From Micromonospora sp. M71_S20 (GTDB lineage Bacteria > Actinomycetota > Actinomycetes > Mycobacteriales > Micromonosporaceae): a stretch of DNA of 64,000 bases. The notes under the pieces were generated by a model, which worked only from the letters and a program-made list of their open reading frames with translations, had not been told where the DNA came from and did no database searches. The stretch covers positions 3,534,001-3,598,000 of the forward strand of contig NZ_RCCV01000001.1 in assembly GCF_003664255.1 (NCBI RefSeq), in the 5' to 3' direction. The translations under genes were made by a program, and so were the position numbers. Below are positions 17,729 to 25,438 of the stretch, piece after piece (the stretch's first letter is position 1; every line of letters starts with the position of its first letter).

Positions 17729-17754
17729 AAACCAATAGGGTTTGCAGCCTATGC
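17729..17754 (+). promoter_or_regulatory. Putative operator and -10 of the cysteine dioxygenase-like gene
   Basis: AAACC (17729-17733) and GGTTT (17739-17743) form an inverted repeat in an A+T-rich patch that stands out from the surroundings. TATGCT (17749-17754) could be the -10. The regulator is not known. Confidence 0.35.
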
Positions 17755-17788
17755 TGGGTCGACGTACCGCCGAACCGCGAGGACCGCC

Positions 17789-18244
17789 ATGCCCGACCGA
17801 CGCCCACCCGACCTGCTCGCCACCGCCCGACGGTGGGCCGCCGACCCCGCCCGCTGGCCGGTGCCGCTGCGCTTCGATCCGGTCTCCCGGTGGTACGCCC
17901 GCCTCGCCCACGAACCCGACCACGAGGTGTGGGCGTTGAGCTGGCTGCCCGGCCAGGGCACCGACCTGCACGACCACGGCGGCTGCGGCGGCGCGTTTCT
18001 GGTCGTCTCCGGAGTCCTGACCGAGGAGACGGTCGACGGGGGCGTGCTCCACCCGCACCGGCTGCCGGCCGGCTCCGGCCGTCGTTTCGGCCCGCGGCAC
18101 GTGCACCTGGTGTCCAACCGGGCCGACGAGCCGGCGGTGAGCGTCCACGTCTACCGGCCCGCGCTGCGCCGGATGACCAGCTACCGGCTCGCCGACGGCC
18201 GGCTGCGCGTCGCCGAGGTGGCCGAGGCCGGAGTCGCCTGGTGA
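17789..18244 (+). CDS. Cysteine dioxygenase-like cupin protein
   Basis: 151 aa. Single cupin with the two metal-binding motifs of the cysteine dioxygenase type I family: LHDHGGCGGAFLVVSG (His-X-His) and FGPRHVHLVSN (third His). Such enzymes oxidise a thiol, classically cysteine to cysteine sulfinate, with Fe(II) and O2. The next gene is a rhodanese-like protein 110 bp downstream in the same direction, which supports a role in sulfur metabolism. The ATG at 17789 was chosen because earlier in-frame sequence belongs to the shifted frame of the upstream cupin gene. Exact thiol substrate is uncertain. Confidence 0.75.
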   Translation: MPDRRPPDLLATARRWAADPARWPVPLRFDPVSRWYARLAHEPDHEVWALSWLPGQGTDLHDHGGCGGAFLVVSGVLTEETVDGGVLHPHRLPAGSGRRFGPRHVHLVSNRADEPAVSVHVYRPALRRMTSYRLADGRLRVAEVAEAGVAW

Positions 18245-18354
18245 GCGCGACGCGGGGCCGCCCGGGCCGCCCGCCATCCCCTGCGCGCCGCCCGCCCCGC
18301 GCCGGCGGCCCGCCGTCGTACGTGAACCGTCAGCAACCAGTGGAGGGAACGACC

Positions 18355-18849
18355 ATGCCGCACACCGACGACCCGTACGCGTGTCCGGCCCCGGTGGCGC
18401 CGCCGGGCTCCCGGGGCATCGACGAGATCCTGGCCGCCGCCCGGGCGCGGCTGGGCCGGCTGGACCCGGAGCGCGCGCACCTGGCGCACCGGGGCGGGGC
18501 CCTGCTGGTCGACATCCGCCCGGCAGCCCAGCGGGCCGCCCACGGCACCGTGCCCGGCTCGCTGGTGATCGAACGCAACGTGCTGGAGTGGCGGTTCGAC
18601 CCCCGCTGCCCGGCCCGGCTGCCCCAGGCGGTCGGCTACGACCTGCGGGTGATGGTCATCTGCCAGGAGGGCTACACCTCGTCGCTGGCCGCCGCCGCAC
18701 TCCAGGATCTCGGGCTGCGCCACGCCACGGACGTCGTCGGCGGCTTCGTCGCCTGGCGGCTCGCCGGCCTGCCCGTGCTCGGCCCCACCCCGCCGCAGCC
18801 CACGTCCACCCCCGCGCCCCCGGTGACCGCCGGCCGGGCGCCGTCCTGA
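18355..18849 (+). CDS. Rhodanese-like sulfurtransferase domain protein
   Basis: 164 aa. Single rhodanese domain from about 45 to 140: LLVDIRPAAQRAAHGTVPGS, catalytic loop CQEGYTSSLAA with the persulfide Cys, and VVGGFVAWRLAGLPV. The last ~25 residues are Pro/Thr-rich and disordered. It would carry sulfane sulfur between donor and acceptor. GGAGGG lies ahead of the ATG. Pairing with the cysteine dioxygenase-like gene suggests a small thiol/sulfur-handling unit (inference). Confidence 0.8.
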   Translation: MPHTDDPYACPAPVAPPGSRGIDEILAAARARLGRLDPERAHLAHRGGALLVDIRPAAQRAAHGTVPGSLVIERNVLEWRFDPRCPARLPQAVGYDLRVMVICQEGYTSSLAAAALQDLGLRHATDVVGGFVAWRLAGLPVLGPTPPQPTSTPAPPVTAGRAPS

Positions 18850-18897
18850 CCGCCACGCTCCACCGGGCGTGGCGGCACCGCCGCCGCAGGAGGCTCC

Positions 18898-19452
18898 ATG
18901 TCCGTCGTCGCCATCCCCACCCGACACCACTCGACCGCGCGCCCCGAGCGGATCGGAGCGGTCCGACCGCGTTCCGCCCCGTCCGTCACCATCACCCTCG
19001 ACCTCGTCCCGGGGCCGGTGAGCCCCCGCCTGGCCCGGCTGCTGGAGCTGATCGGCGAACTCGCCGAGTCGGGGGAGGGGCGGCTGGGGCCCGGCGTCGC
19101 CGAGGACCGGCCGGCGGCGCCCCGGCCGGTGCCGGCCATCGTGGACCCGCACGCGATCCGGATCGCCACCGACTCGCGGGTGGTCCACCAGAGCTCCCGC
19201 GTGATCCCGCTGACCCGCATCGAGTACGACCTGCTGCTGTTCCTGGCGGAGCGGCCCCGCCGGGTGTTCACCCGGCTCCAGCTGCTGAGCCGGGTGTGGG
19301 GCTACGAGCACGCGGTGGCGCGCACCGTCGACGTGCACGTCCGCCGGCTGCGGGCGAAGCTGGACACGGACATGCCGGTGGTGACCACCGTCTACGGCGT
19401 GGGCCTCCGCCTCGCCGACGAGGCCCGCATCGAGATTGAGCGCAGTCGCTGA
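18898..19452 (+). CDS. Lone OmpR/PhoB-type winged-helix protein (paralogue A)
   Basis: 184 aa. The C-terminal ~95 residues are a Trans_reg_C winged helix (LTRIEYDLLLFLAERPRRVF, RTVDVHVRRLRAKL, TTVYGVGLRLA). The N-terminal 85 residues lack the phospho-acceptor receiver domain of OmpR-type regulators and instead hold a short helical segment (SPRLARLLELIGELAESGEG). It should bind DNA without phosphorylation control; the signal is unknown. AGGAGG precedes the ATG. A second copy follows at 19838. Confidence 0.8.
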   Translation: MSVVAIPTRHHSTARPERIGAVRPRSAPSVTITLDLVPGPVSPRLARLLELIGELAESGEGRLGPGVAEDRPAAPRPVPAIVDPHAIRIATDSRVVHQSSRVIPLTRIEYDLLLFLAERPRRVFTRLQLLSRVWGYEHAVARTVDVHVRRLRAKLDTDMPVVTTVYGVGLRLADEARIEIERSR

Positions 19453-19837
19453 CGGCGCCACCCGCGCGGCGTGCCCGGCCCGGGCGCGCCGCGCCGCCGC
19501 GTCCGGGCCCGGCGTCCCGTCCCCGGTACGCCGCGCGCCACCCCGGTCGCGTGCCCGCGACCCTCCGGCGGGCCGACCCGATCCACGTTCATCCATTCGC
19601 GGCGCGCCCGCGCCCACCGCCGTGAACCGGGCGGGCACCCCCCTATCGGGTCAACCCGGGGACTCTGCTGTAATCATCAGGCTTCGTACGCAGAGCGAGC
19701 ATCCGGCTCCGATGCGTTCGTCAATTGTCACATTCATGCAACGCAGCCGCCCCTTGACCCTCGCCCGGGCGCCGGGAAGCATCGATGGAGCGGCGTCCCG
19801 GGCCGTGGGGAGATACCCGGACCAGCCAAGGAGGACC
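19453..19837. other. Gene-free interval between the two winged-helix paralogues
   Basis: 385 bases without a convincing gene. The stretch 19660-19745 is distinctly less GC-rich and probably holds the promoter of paralogue B; it contains short inverted repeats (CTCTGC / GCAGAG and GCATC / GATGC). No further element was identified. Confidence 0.4.
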
Positions 19838-20440
19838 ATGTCGGTCAGCCCCGCCTCGTCGCGCGCCGGATGGCATACGTCCCAGCCCGCTGTTCCCGGT
19901 CGACCCCCGGGTGGCCAGCGTCGCCCCGCCAACACCGCCGCACCGATGCTCACGGTGACCCTGAACATCCCGTTGGCATCCGAGGAGTCGCTGACCCCGC
20001 CCGCCCGACGGCTGCTGGAGGCCGCCCGGGAGATGCTGGAATGCGGCGAGGGCACCGTCATCACCGCCACCGTCGAACGCCGCCCCGACCCGGTGCCCGC
20101 CGGCCGCGCGCCGTCGCGTCCGGTCGCCGCCACCATCCCGACCCTGCACATCCTCGCGTCGTCCCGGTCGGTGCTGCGCGACGGCGAGCCGCTGCCCCTG
20201 ACCCGGCTGGAGTTCGACCTGCTGCTGCACCTCGTCGCCCACCCCCGCCGGGTCTTCACGCGGTTGCAGCTGCTCAACGCGGTCTGGGGCTACGAGCACG
20301 CCGGCGTGCGCACCGTCGACGTGCACGTCCGCCGGCTGCGCGGCAAGGTCGGCGTCGACGTCCCGCTGGTCACCACCGTCTACGGGGTCGGCTACCGGCT
20401 CGCCGACGACGCCCGCGTCACCATCGACCGCAACGGCTGA
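19838..20440 (+). CDS. Lone OmpR/PhoB-type winged-helix protein (paralogue B)
   Basis: 200 aa, clearly paralogous to the gene at 18898. Same order: a variable N-terminus, a helical segment (TPPARRLLEAAREMLECGEG), then a winged helix with RRVFTRLQLLNAVWGYEHAG, RTVDVHVRRLRGKVG and TTVYGVGYRLADDARVTID. It has no receiver domain. AAGGAGG precedes the ATG. The frame is open far upstream, but that region is the A+T-rich promoter-like interval. The two may bind the same sites as homo- or heterodimers (inference). Confidence 0.8.
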   Translation: MSVSPASSRAGWHTSQPAVPGRPPGGQRRPANTAAPMLTVTLNIPLASEESLTPPARRLLEAAREMLECGEGTVITATVERRPDPVPAGRAPSRPVAATIPTLHILASSRSVLRDGEPLPLTRLEFDLLLHLVAHPRRVFTRLQLLNAVWGYEHAGVRTVDVHVRRLRGKVGVDVPLVTTVYGVGYRLADDARVTIDRNG

Positions 20441-20445
20441 CGCGG

Positions 20446-20568
20446 CCCACCGCCCACCGCCCACCGCCCACCGCGCGCCCGGCGCGGCCGCATGCCGGCC
20501 CACCACGGCCGCATGCCGGCCCACCACGGCCGCATGCCGGCCCACCACGGCCGCACGGCGGCCCACCG
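20446..20568. repeat. 7-bp and 21-bp tandem repeats
   Basis: Four copies of CCCACCG (20446-20473) are followed by three perfect 21-bp units at 20485-20505, 20506-20526 and 20527-20547 (each starts CGGCCGCATGCCGGCCCACC), plus one decayed unit. No gene covers them convincingly. Confidence 0.8.
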
Positions 20569-20673
20569 CGTCACCGCCGCCTGCCGCGTCCACCGCCGAC
20601 GTGGCCGACGCCGCCCGCCGCGCCCTCGTGCGGGCGGGCCCGTGCGAGACGGCCGGCGGGGCACCATGGTCGG

Positions 20674-21312
20674 ATGCGGATTCGACCCATCTCCCCGGAG
20701 CTGCTCGTCGCCGAGCTGACCGAACGCCTCGCCGGCACCGACGCCCCCGGCCGGCTGCGGGTGGCCGTCGACGGCGCGCCGGCGGCCGGCCCGGACGAGC
20801 TCGCCGCCGCGCTGGTCGACCCGCTGCGCGCGCTCGGCCGGCCCGCCCTGCACGTACGCGCCGCCGACTTCCTCCGCCCCGCGTCGGTGCGCCTGGAGTT
20901 CGGCCGGACCAACCCCGACGCGTTCTACGAGGGCTGGGTCGACGAGCCGGGGCTGCGCCGGGAGGTGCTTGACCCGGCCGGGCCCGGCGGCTCGGGGCGG
21001 GTGCTGCCCTCGCTGTGGGACGCCACCGCCGACCGGGCCAGCCGCGCCGCGTACGTCGACCTGCCGCCCGGGGGCGTCCTGCTGGTCAGCGGGGCGCTGC
21101 TGCTCGGCGGGGGCCTGCCCTTCGACCTCACCGTCCACCTGGTGCTCTCCCCGGCAGCCCTGGCCCGGCGCACCGACCCCGCGCAGCGGTGGACGCTGCC
21201 CGCCTTCGCCCGGTACGCCGACGAGGTCGCCCCGGCCTCGTTCGCCGACGTCGTGGTCCGCGCCGACGATCCCCGGCACCCGGCCCTGGTGGAGTCCACG
21301 GTGTCGCCCTGA
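20674..21312 (+). CDS. Uridine-kinase-like fold protein with a degenerate P-loop
   Basis: 212 aa. The layout is that of actinobacterial uridine kinase-like P-loop proteins: an N-terminal strand-loop (RLRVAVDGAPAAGPDELAAA), HVRAADFLRPASVRLEFGRT, NPDAFYEGWVD, then LLVSGALLLGGGLPFDLTVHL near the end. In active kinases the loop is GxxGAGKS/T. Here it is GAPAAGPDE, so the ATP-binding Lys and Ser/Thr are absent. It is likely not a working kinase, or uses a different chemistry. ATG chosen from the first conserved residues; no strong ribosome site. Confidence 0.65.
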   Translation: MRIRPISPELLVAELTERLAGTDAPGRLRVAVDGAPAAGPDELAAALVDPLRALGRPALHVRAADFLRPASVRLEFGRTNPDAFYEGWVDEPGLRREVLDPAGPGGSGRVLPSLWDATADRASRAAYVDLPPGGVLLVSGALLLGGGLPFDLTVHLVLSPAALARRTDPAQRWTLPAFARYADEVAPASFADVVVRADDPRHPALVESTVSP

Positions 21313-21338
21313 CGCCGTGAGGCGGCGAAAAGTCGTCG

Positions 21339-21364
21339 GTTTGAGCGTCGGCCCGCCGGGGTAT
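21339..21364 (+). promoter_or_regulatory. SigB-type promoter of the DksA/TraR-like gene
   Basis: GTTT (21339-21342), 16-nt spacer, GGGTAT (21359-21364); a textbook fit to the SigB/SigF consensus, about 110 bases before the ATG. Confidence 0.65.
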
Positions 21365-21472
21365 TCGCCCGGCTCACAGAGCGCGGGTGATCCGCCCGCG
21401 CACAGACCACCACGGGGCTGGGCGCACGTACCGGTGCCCCGGCGGATTTTCAGGCCAGAAAGGCAGGCAGCG

Positions 21473-21871
21473 ATGCTCGTCCACGACACGATCGGTACGG
21501 GCCGATCCCAGGCGGAGATCGACCAGATCCGGCGCTCCCTGCAGGCCCGCTACGACGAGCTGTCCGCGGAGTACGAGCAGGCGGTGCTCCAGAGCCAGGT
21601 GCTGCGGCTGGTGGAGGTGGGTGACACCGCCGGCGACGACCAGGCCGACAGCGGCACCAAGACGGCGGAGCGGGACACCGCGCAGTCCCTGCTGCGGACC
21701 ATCCTCGACCGCCGCGCCCAGTACGAGCACGCCCTCACCCGGCTGGAGGAGGGCACCTACGGTTTCTGCGAGGGCTGCACCTCGGCGATCCCCGTCGAGC
21801 GGCTGGAGATCTTCCCCTCCGCCACCACCTGCGTGCAGTGCAAGCAGAACCGGGAGCGTCGGGCGGCCTGA
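21473..21871 (+). CDS. TraR/DksA-family zinc-finger protein
   Basis: 132 aa. A helical coiled-coil region (about 10-95) is followed by a C4 zinc finger, FCEGCTSAIP ... TTCVQCKQNRERR, the TraR/DksA signature. Relatives insert into the RNA polymerase secondary channel and modulate initiation in stress and starvation. Its promoter is of SigB type, supporting a stress role (inference). Only weak purine-rich sequence (AAAGGCAGGCAG) precedes the ATG. Confidence 0.8.
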   Translation: MLVHDTIGTGRSQAEIDQIRRSLQARYDELSAEYEQAVLQSQVLRLVEVGDTAGDDQADSGTKTAERDTAQSLLRTILDRRAQYEHALTRLEEGTYGFCEGCTSAIPVERLEIFPSATTCVQCKQNRERRAA

Positions 21872-21919
21872 TCCCCGCCAGCGGTTGCCGGTCGGTCCGG
21901 AACGCGGCGAGGTCGACTG

Positions 21920-22792
21920 ATGGGTGAGATCAAGGTCGGCACCGCCTCCTGGACCGACCGGACGTTGCTGGACTCCGGCTGGTATCCGCAGACCGCCGAC
22001 ACCCCGGAGAAGCGGCTGGCGTACTACGCCCGCCAGTTCCCGCTGGTCGAGGTCGACGCCACCTACTACTCGCCGCCCGCCGAGCGGACGGCGAGGCTGT
22101 GGGCCGAGCGCACCCCGGCCGGCTTCACCTTCAACGTCAAGGCGTTCAGCCTGCTCACCGGGCACCCGACCCGGGTCGGCGCGCTCTACAAGGACCTCCG
22201 GCCGGACACGGGGAAGAAGAACCTGTACCCGGACGACCTGCCGCCGCAGGCGTACGAGGAGGTGTGGACGCGCTTCCTCGCCGCGCTGGACCCCTTGGTG
22301 GAGGCGGGCAAGCTCGGCGCGCTGCTGTTCCAGTTCCCGCCCTGGTTCACCATCAAGCGGGACAACAAGCAGTACCTGCTGGAGGTGGCGAAGCGGTGCG
22401 CCCCGCTGCGCCCGGTCTACGAGTTCCGGCACGCCTCCTGGTTCGACGGCGACAACGCCGGGGAGACCCTCGCCTTCCTGCGCGAGCACCGGCTGGCGTA
22501 CGTCTGCGTGGACATGCCGCAGGGGCACCGCTCGTCGGTGCCCCCGGTGCTGGCCGCCACCGCGGACCTCGCGGTGGTCCGCTTCCACGGACACAGCGAC
22601 AAGTGGACCAGCAAGGACATCCACGAGAAGTTCGGCTACCGCTACGCCGACCGGGAGCTGCGCGACTGGGCGCCGAAGCTGCGCGAGCTGGCCGACTCCG
22701 CCCGGGAGACGCACGTCCTGATGAACAACTGCTACCGGGACTACGCGCAGACCAACGCCGCCACCCTCGCCGGGCTGCTCGACGCCGACTGA
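21920..22792 (+). CDS. DUF72 family protein (copy 1)
   Basis: 290 aa TIM-barrel-like DUF72 protein. Typical features: KVGTASWTDRTLLDSGWYP at the N-terminus, VEVDATYYSPPAERT, FTFNVKAF, GALLFQFPPWF, YEFRHASWF and a C-terminal NNCYRDYAQTNA. The biochemical function of DUF72 is not established. A paralogue lies at 23580 on the other strand. ATG at 21920; it runs into a clear terminator. Confidence 0.8.
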   Translation: MGEIKVGTASWTDRTLLDSGWYPQTADTPEKRLAYYARQFPLVEVDATYYSPPAERTARLWAERTPAGFTFNVKAFSLLTGHPTRVGALYKDLRPDTGKKNLYPDDLPPQAYEEVWTRFLAALDPLVEAGKLGALLFQFPPWFTIKRDNKQYLLEVAKRCAPLRPVYEFRHASWFDGDNAGETLAFLREHRLAYVCVDMPQGHRSSVPPVLAATADLAVVRFHGHSDKWTSKDIHEKFGYRYADRELRDWAPKLRELADSARETHVLMNNCYRDYAQTNAATLAGLLDAD

Positions 22793-22807
22793 CCCGGGCG
22801 TTTCACC

Positions 22808-22838
22808 CCGTCGGGGTGAGGGCCGCTCACCCCGACGG
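22808..22838 (+). terminator. Hairpin terminator after DUF72 copy 1
   Basis: 13-bp stem (CCGTCGGGGTGAG / CTCACCCCGACGG) with a 5-nt loop, 16 bases after the stop codon. Confidence 0.75.
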
Positions 22839-22906
22839 CGCGCAGCATGGACGGTGTGTGCGGTCGACCGTGGCCGCGGAAGGCGACACCACGGAGGTGG
22901 GTGGAG

Positions 22907-23101
22907 ATGACGGTTCGGGTGGTACCGGGTCGACGACGCGGCGCCGTGCTGCACGTCGTCGGGTCGTCCGCCGACGCCCGGTGGGCGCCGCGCCCCGCCC
23001 GGGTCGGCCCGACCCGGCAGCCGCGCGGCCCGGTGGGGCCGCCGCGACGTGACGACGACCGACGGTGGGAGACCGACGTACGGGGGTGGACAGATGGCTG
23101 A
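22907..23101 (+). CDS. Small arginine-rich protein overlapping the DUF2267 gene
   Basis: 64 aa, about a quarter Arg. The ATG has a very strong ribosome site (GGAGGTGGGTGGAG immediately upstream), and the stop overlaps the next start by 8 bp (ATGGCTGA), the overlap type used by real coupled genes elsewhere in this window. No domain recognised. The composition (RVVPGRRRGAVLHVVGSS, then R/P-rich) could also arise from translated non-coding GC-rich DNA, so it stays tentative. If not a gene, it may act as a leader controlling DUF2267 translation. Confidence 0.4.
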   Translation: MTVRVVPGRRRGAVLHVVGSSADARWAPRPARVGPTRQPRGPVGPPRRDDDRRWETDVRGWTDG

Positions 23102-23522
23102 GCAGCTGCATTCCGCGTTCGAGTCCTCGATGGACAAGACCAACCTGATCCTCAAGGACATCGAGCAGGCCTATGGCTGGCCCAAGGAGCAACGCAACCA
23201 GTCCTACTGCGCGCTGCGCACGGTGCTGCACCTGCTGCGCGACCGGATGCCGGTGCAGGAGAGCGTGGAGTTCGCCGCGCAGCTGCCGGTGCTCGTGCGC
23301 GGGATCTACTTCGACGGCTGGAAGCCGTCGGACGTGCCGATCAAGCTCAACCGGGACGACTTCCTGCTGGAGGTCCGGCAGGGCTTCCCGTACGACGTGG
23401 AGGGCGGCCCGGAGCGCGTGGTGCAGGTGGTGCTCGACACCCTGCGCCGGCACGTGACCCAGGGCGAGTGGGAGGACGTGAAGGCCACCATGCCCAAGGA
23501 CATGGCCAACATCATTCCCTGA
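23094..23522 (+). CDS. DUF2267 family protein
   Basis: 142 aa all-helical protein matching DUF2267: LKDIEQAYGWPKEQRNQSYC, LRTVLHLLRDRMPVQESVEF, AAQLPVLVRGIYFDGWKPS and a second helical half (VVQVVLDTLRRHVTQGEWED). Function unknown. The start overlaps a short upstream reading frame by 8 bp. It faces the minus-strand DUF72 gene across a terminator. Confidence 0.8.
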   Translation: MAEQLHSAFESSMDKTNLILKDIEQAYGWPKEQRNQSYCALRTVLHLLRDRMPVQESVEFAAQLPVLVRGIYFDGWKPSDVPIKLNRDDFLLEVRQGFPYDVEGGPERVVQVVLDTLRRHVTQGEWEDVKATMPKDMANIIP

Positions 23523-23540
23523 CGCGCCGCTCGTCCGCGA

Positions 23541-23571
23541 CGGTCCGCTCCGCCACCGGTGGAGCGGACCG
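23541..23571. terminator. Bidirectional hairpin between DUF2267 and DUF72 copy 2
   Basis: 11-bp stem (CGGTCCGCTCC / GGAGCGGACCG) with a 9-nt loop, between converging genes. Confidence 0.7.
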
Positions 23572-23579
23572 CGTGCCGT

Positions 23580-24386
23580 TCACGCCGGCGCGCTCGACAC
23601 CACCGCCTCGCCCCGGTCGTCGGGAACCGGCGGCGTCCCGGGCACACGGCTGACCGACCGGCCGGCCCGGCGGGCGAGCGCGGCGAAGGCGGTCGCGTCG
23701 ACGATGGCGGCGCCGCCGGGGTCGTTGTTGAAGTAGACGTACGCGGGCTCGTCGTCGCCGAACGCGTCGGCGAGCCGGCGTATCCAGGAGGCGAGCGAGG
23801 TGCGGCCGTACCGGGGCCAGGGGTTGGCCCGCCCCTCGTGCAGGCGCAGGTAGCCGAAGTCGGCGGTGCGCCAGCGGGGCGCGACGGGCCGGCCGAGCCG
23901 GTCCGCCCAGACCAGCGCCGCCCGCCGCCGCTCCAGCACCGCACGGGTGGCGTCGGTCCACCACGACGGGTGCCGCGGCTCGACGGCGACCCGCACGTCG
24001 GTGGGGAAGAGCCGCAGCGTGGCGTCCAGCGCCGCCGGGTCGGCGGGCAGGTTCGGCGGCAGCTGCACCAGCACGGGCCCGAGCCGGTCGCCGAGCGCGG
24101 TGGCCCGGCCCAGGAAGCGGGCCACCGGCTCGGCGGGGTCGCGCAGGCGCTTGACGTGGGTGAGGTAGCGGCTCATCTTCACCGCCACGCAGAAGTCGTC
24201 GGGGGTGCGGGCCCGCCAGGCGGCGAAGGTGTCGCGCTCGGGCAGCCGGTAGAAGGCGTTGTTCACCTCCACCGTGGCGAACCGGGCGGCGAAGTGCTCC
24301 AGCCAGAGCCGCTGCGGCAGGCCGGTCGGATAGAAGGGGCCCCGCCAGTCGCGGTACTGCCAACCCGAGGTGCCGAGCAGGATCAT
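23580..24386 (-). CDS. DUF72 family protein (copy 2)
   Basis: 268 aa. A divergent paralogue of the DUF72 gene at 21920: ILLGTSGWQYRDWRGPFYP, ATVEVNNAFYRLPERDTFA, CVAVKMSRYLTHVKR, GPVLVQLPPNLP, VAVEPRHPSWW and YVYFNNDPGGAAIVDA. It lacks the long insertion after FNVKAF present in copy 1. It starts 9 bp downstream of the PIG-L deacetylase stop and is probably co-transcribed with it. Function unknown. Confidence 0.8.
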   Translation of the reverse strand: MILLGTSGWQYRDWRGPFYPTGLPQRLWLEHFAARFATVEVNNAFYRLPERDTFAAWRARTPDDFCVAVKMSRYLTHVKRLRDPAEPVARFLGRATALGDRLGPVLVQLPPNLPADPAALDATLRLFPTDVRVAVEPRHPSWWTDATRAVLERRRAALVWADRLGRPVAPRWRTADFGYLRLHEGRANPWPRYGRTSLASWIRRLADAFGDDEPAYVYFNNDPGGAAIVDATAFAALARRAGRSVSRVPGTPPVPDDRGEAVVSSAPA

Positions 24387-24395
24387 CCGTCGTCC

Positions 24396-25148
24396 CTACT
24401 GAAGGTCGAAGGGGAAGACCTCGAAGGCGGCGCCGTGGCGGACGCCCAGCCGGTCGCCGACGGGGCGGCTGAGCCCTTCGAGGAACTCCTCGGGGTCGAA
24501 GCCGCCGTCGCCCAGCCCGGTCAGGTACGCCTCGTGCGCCCTCAGCGAGGCAACGCCCCGCGCGAAGGTGTCGGTGACGTCCACCCCGTGCGTGGCGAGG
24601 GGCGAGGAGTCGGCCCAGACCTGGCGCACCCCGTTCCACGGCTCGACCCCGTCGACGAGCTGCTCGGGGAACACCCACCGGTTGCCGGCGTCGCGGACGG
24701 CGTCCAGCACCGCCCGGCCGGTGGCGATGTGGTCGGCCTGGTTGAGGGCGTACGCGCCGTCCCAGGTGTCCCGGAAGTTGTTGGTGATCACGATCTCGGG
24801 CCGGTGCCGGCGGACCGCCCCGGCGAGGGCACGACGCAGCGGCACGCCGTACTCCAGGACGCCGTCGGGAAGGCCGAGGAACTCCACGGTCTCCACCCCG
24901 ACCAGGGCGGCGGACTCGCGCTGCTCCCGCTCCCGGACCTCCCTCGCCCGCGGCGGGGGCATCGCGTCGATGCCGGCCTCGCCGCTGGTGACGAGGCAGT
25001 AGCCGACCTGTTTGCCCTGCGCCGTCCAGCGGGCGACCGCGGCGGCGGCGCCGAACTCCAGGTCGTCGGGGTGCGCCACGATCGCCAGCGCGCGCTGCCA
25101 CTGCTCGGTCACCGGCTCCAGCGGGCGCGGCCCGGTCGGCTCGGTCAT
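24396..25148 (-). CDS. PIG-L family zinc deacetylase
   Basis: 250 aa. Metal-binding AHPDDLEFG near residue 24 and the distal His in NQADHIATG identify the LmbE/PIG-L family, zinc amidases acting on N-acetylated sugars and mycothiol conjugates (MshB, Mca, GlcNAc-PI deacetylase). Which substrate applies is not visible; length and lack of further MshB-like features argue only for family-level assignment. AGGAGG lies seven bases before the ATG. First gene of a pair with DUF72 copy 2. Confidence 0.85.
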   Translation of the reverse strand: MTEPTGPRPLEPVTEQWQRALAIVAHPDDLEFGAAAAVARWTAQGKQVGYCLVTSGEAGIDAMPPPRAREVREREQRESAALVGVETVEFLGLPDGVLEYGVPLRRALAGAVRRHRPEIVITNNFRDTWDGAYALNQADHIATGRAVLDAVRDAGNRWVFPEQLVDGVEPWNGVRQVWADSSPLATHGVDVTDTFARGVASLRAHEAYLTGLGDGGFDPEEFLEGLSRPVGDRLGVRHGAAFEVFPFDLQ

Positions 25149-25438
25149 CGCCACCTCCTGGTCGGGCAGGACCATCCTGTCACCGTCGGCGCCGCCACGC
25201 GCGGCGGCGCGGCCCCGGTTCCGCCGCCGGGCGGCGCGATCGCGGACACCTTGGCGTTCGCCCCGTACCACGCGCCGCGCCGTGCGTCCGGTCGGCCGGG
25301 CCCGGGCACGGCGAAACCGCCGGTGTGAACCGGAACGGGCGTCTACGGTGTGGTTAGAGAAGATCGCGTGTGGGGTACCACCCGCTGCACGACGGACCCC
25401 GGCGTAACGGCGGGGCGGCACATCCCTAGGGAGCACCG

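Noticed and set aside
17330..18244. A continuous fusion of the cupin and dioxygenase genes in one frame
   Set aside because: The 17360-17788 part in that frame is Arg/Gly/Ala-rich nonsense; the +1 frame encodes the cupin, so the open run is accidental.
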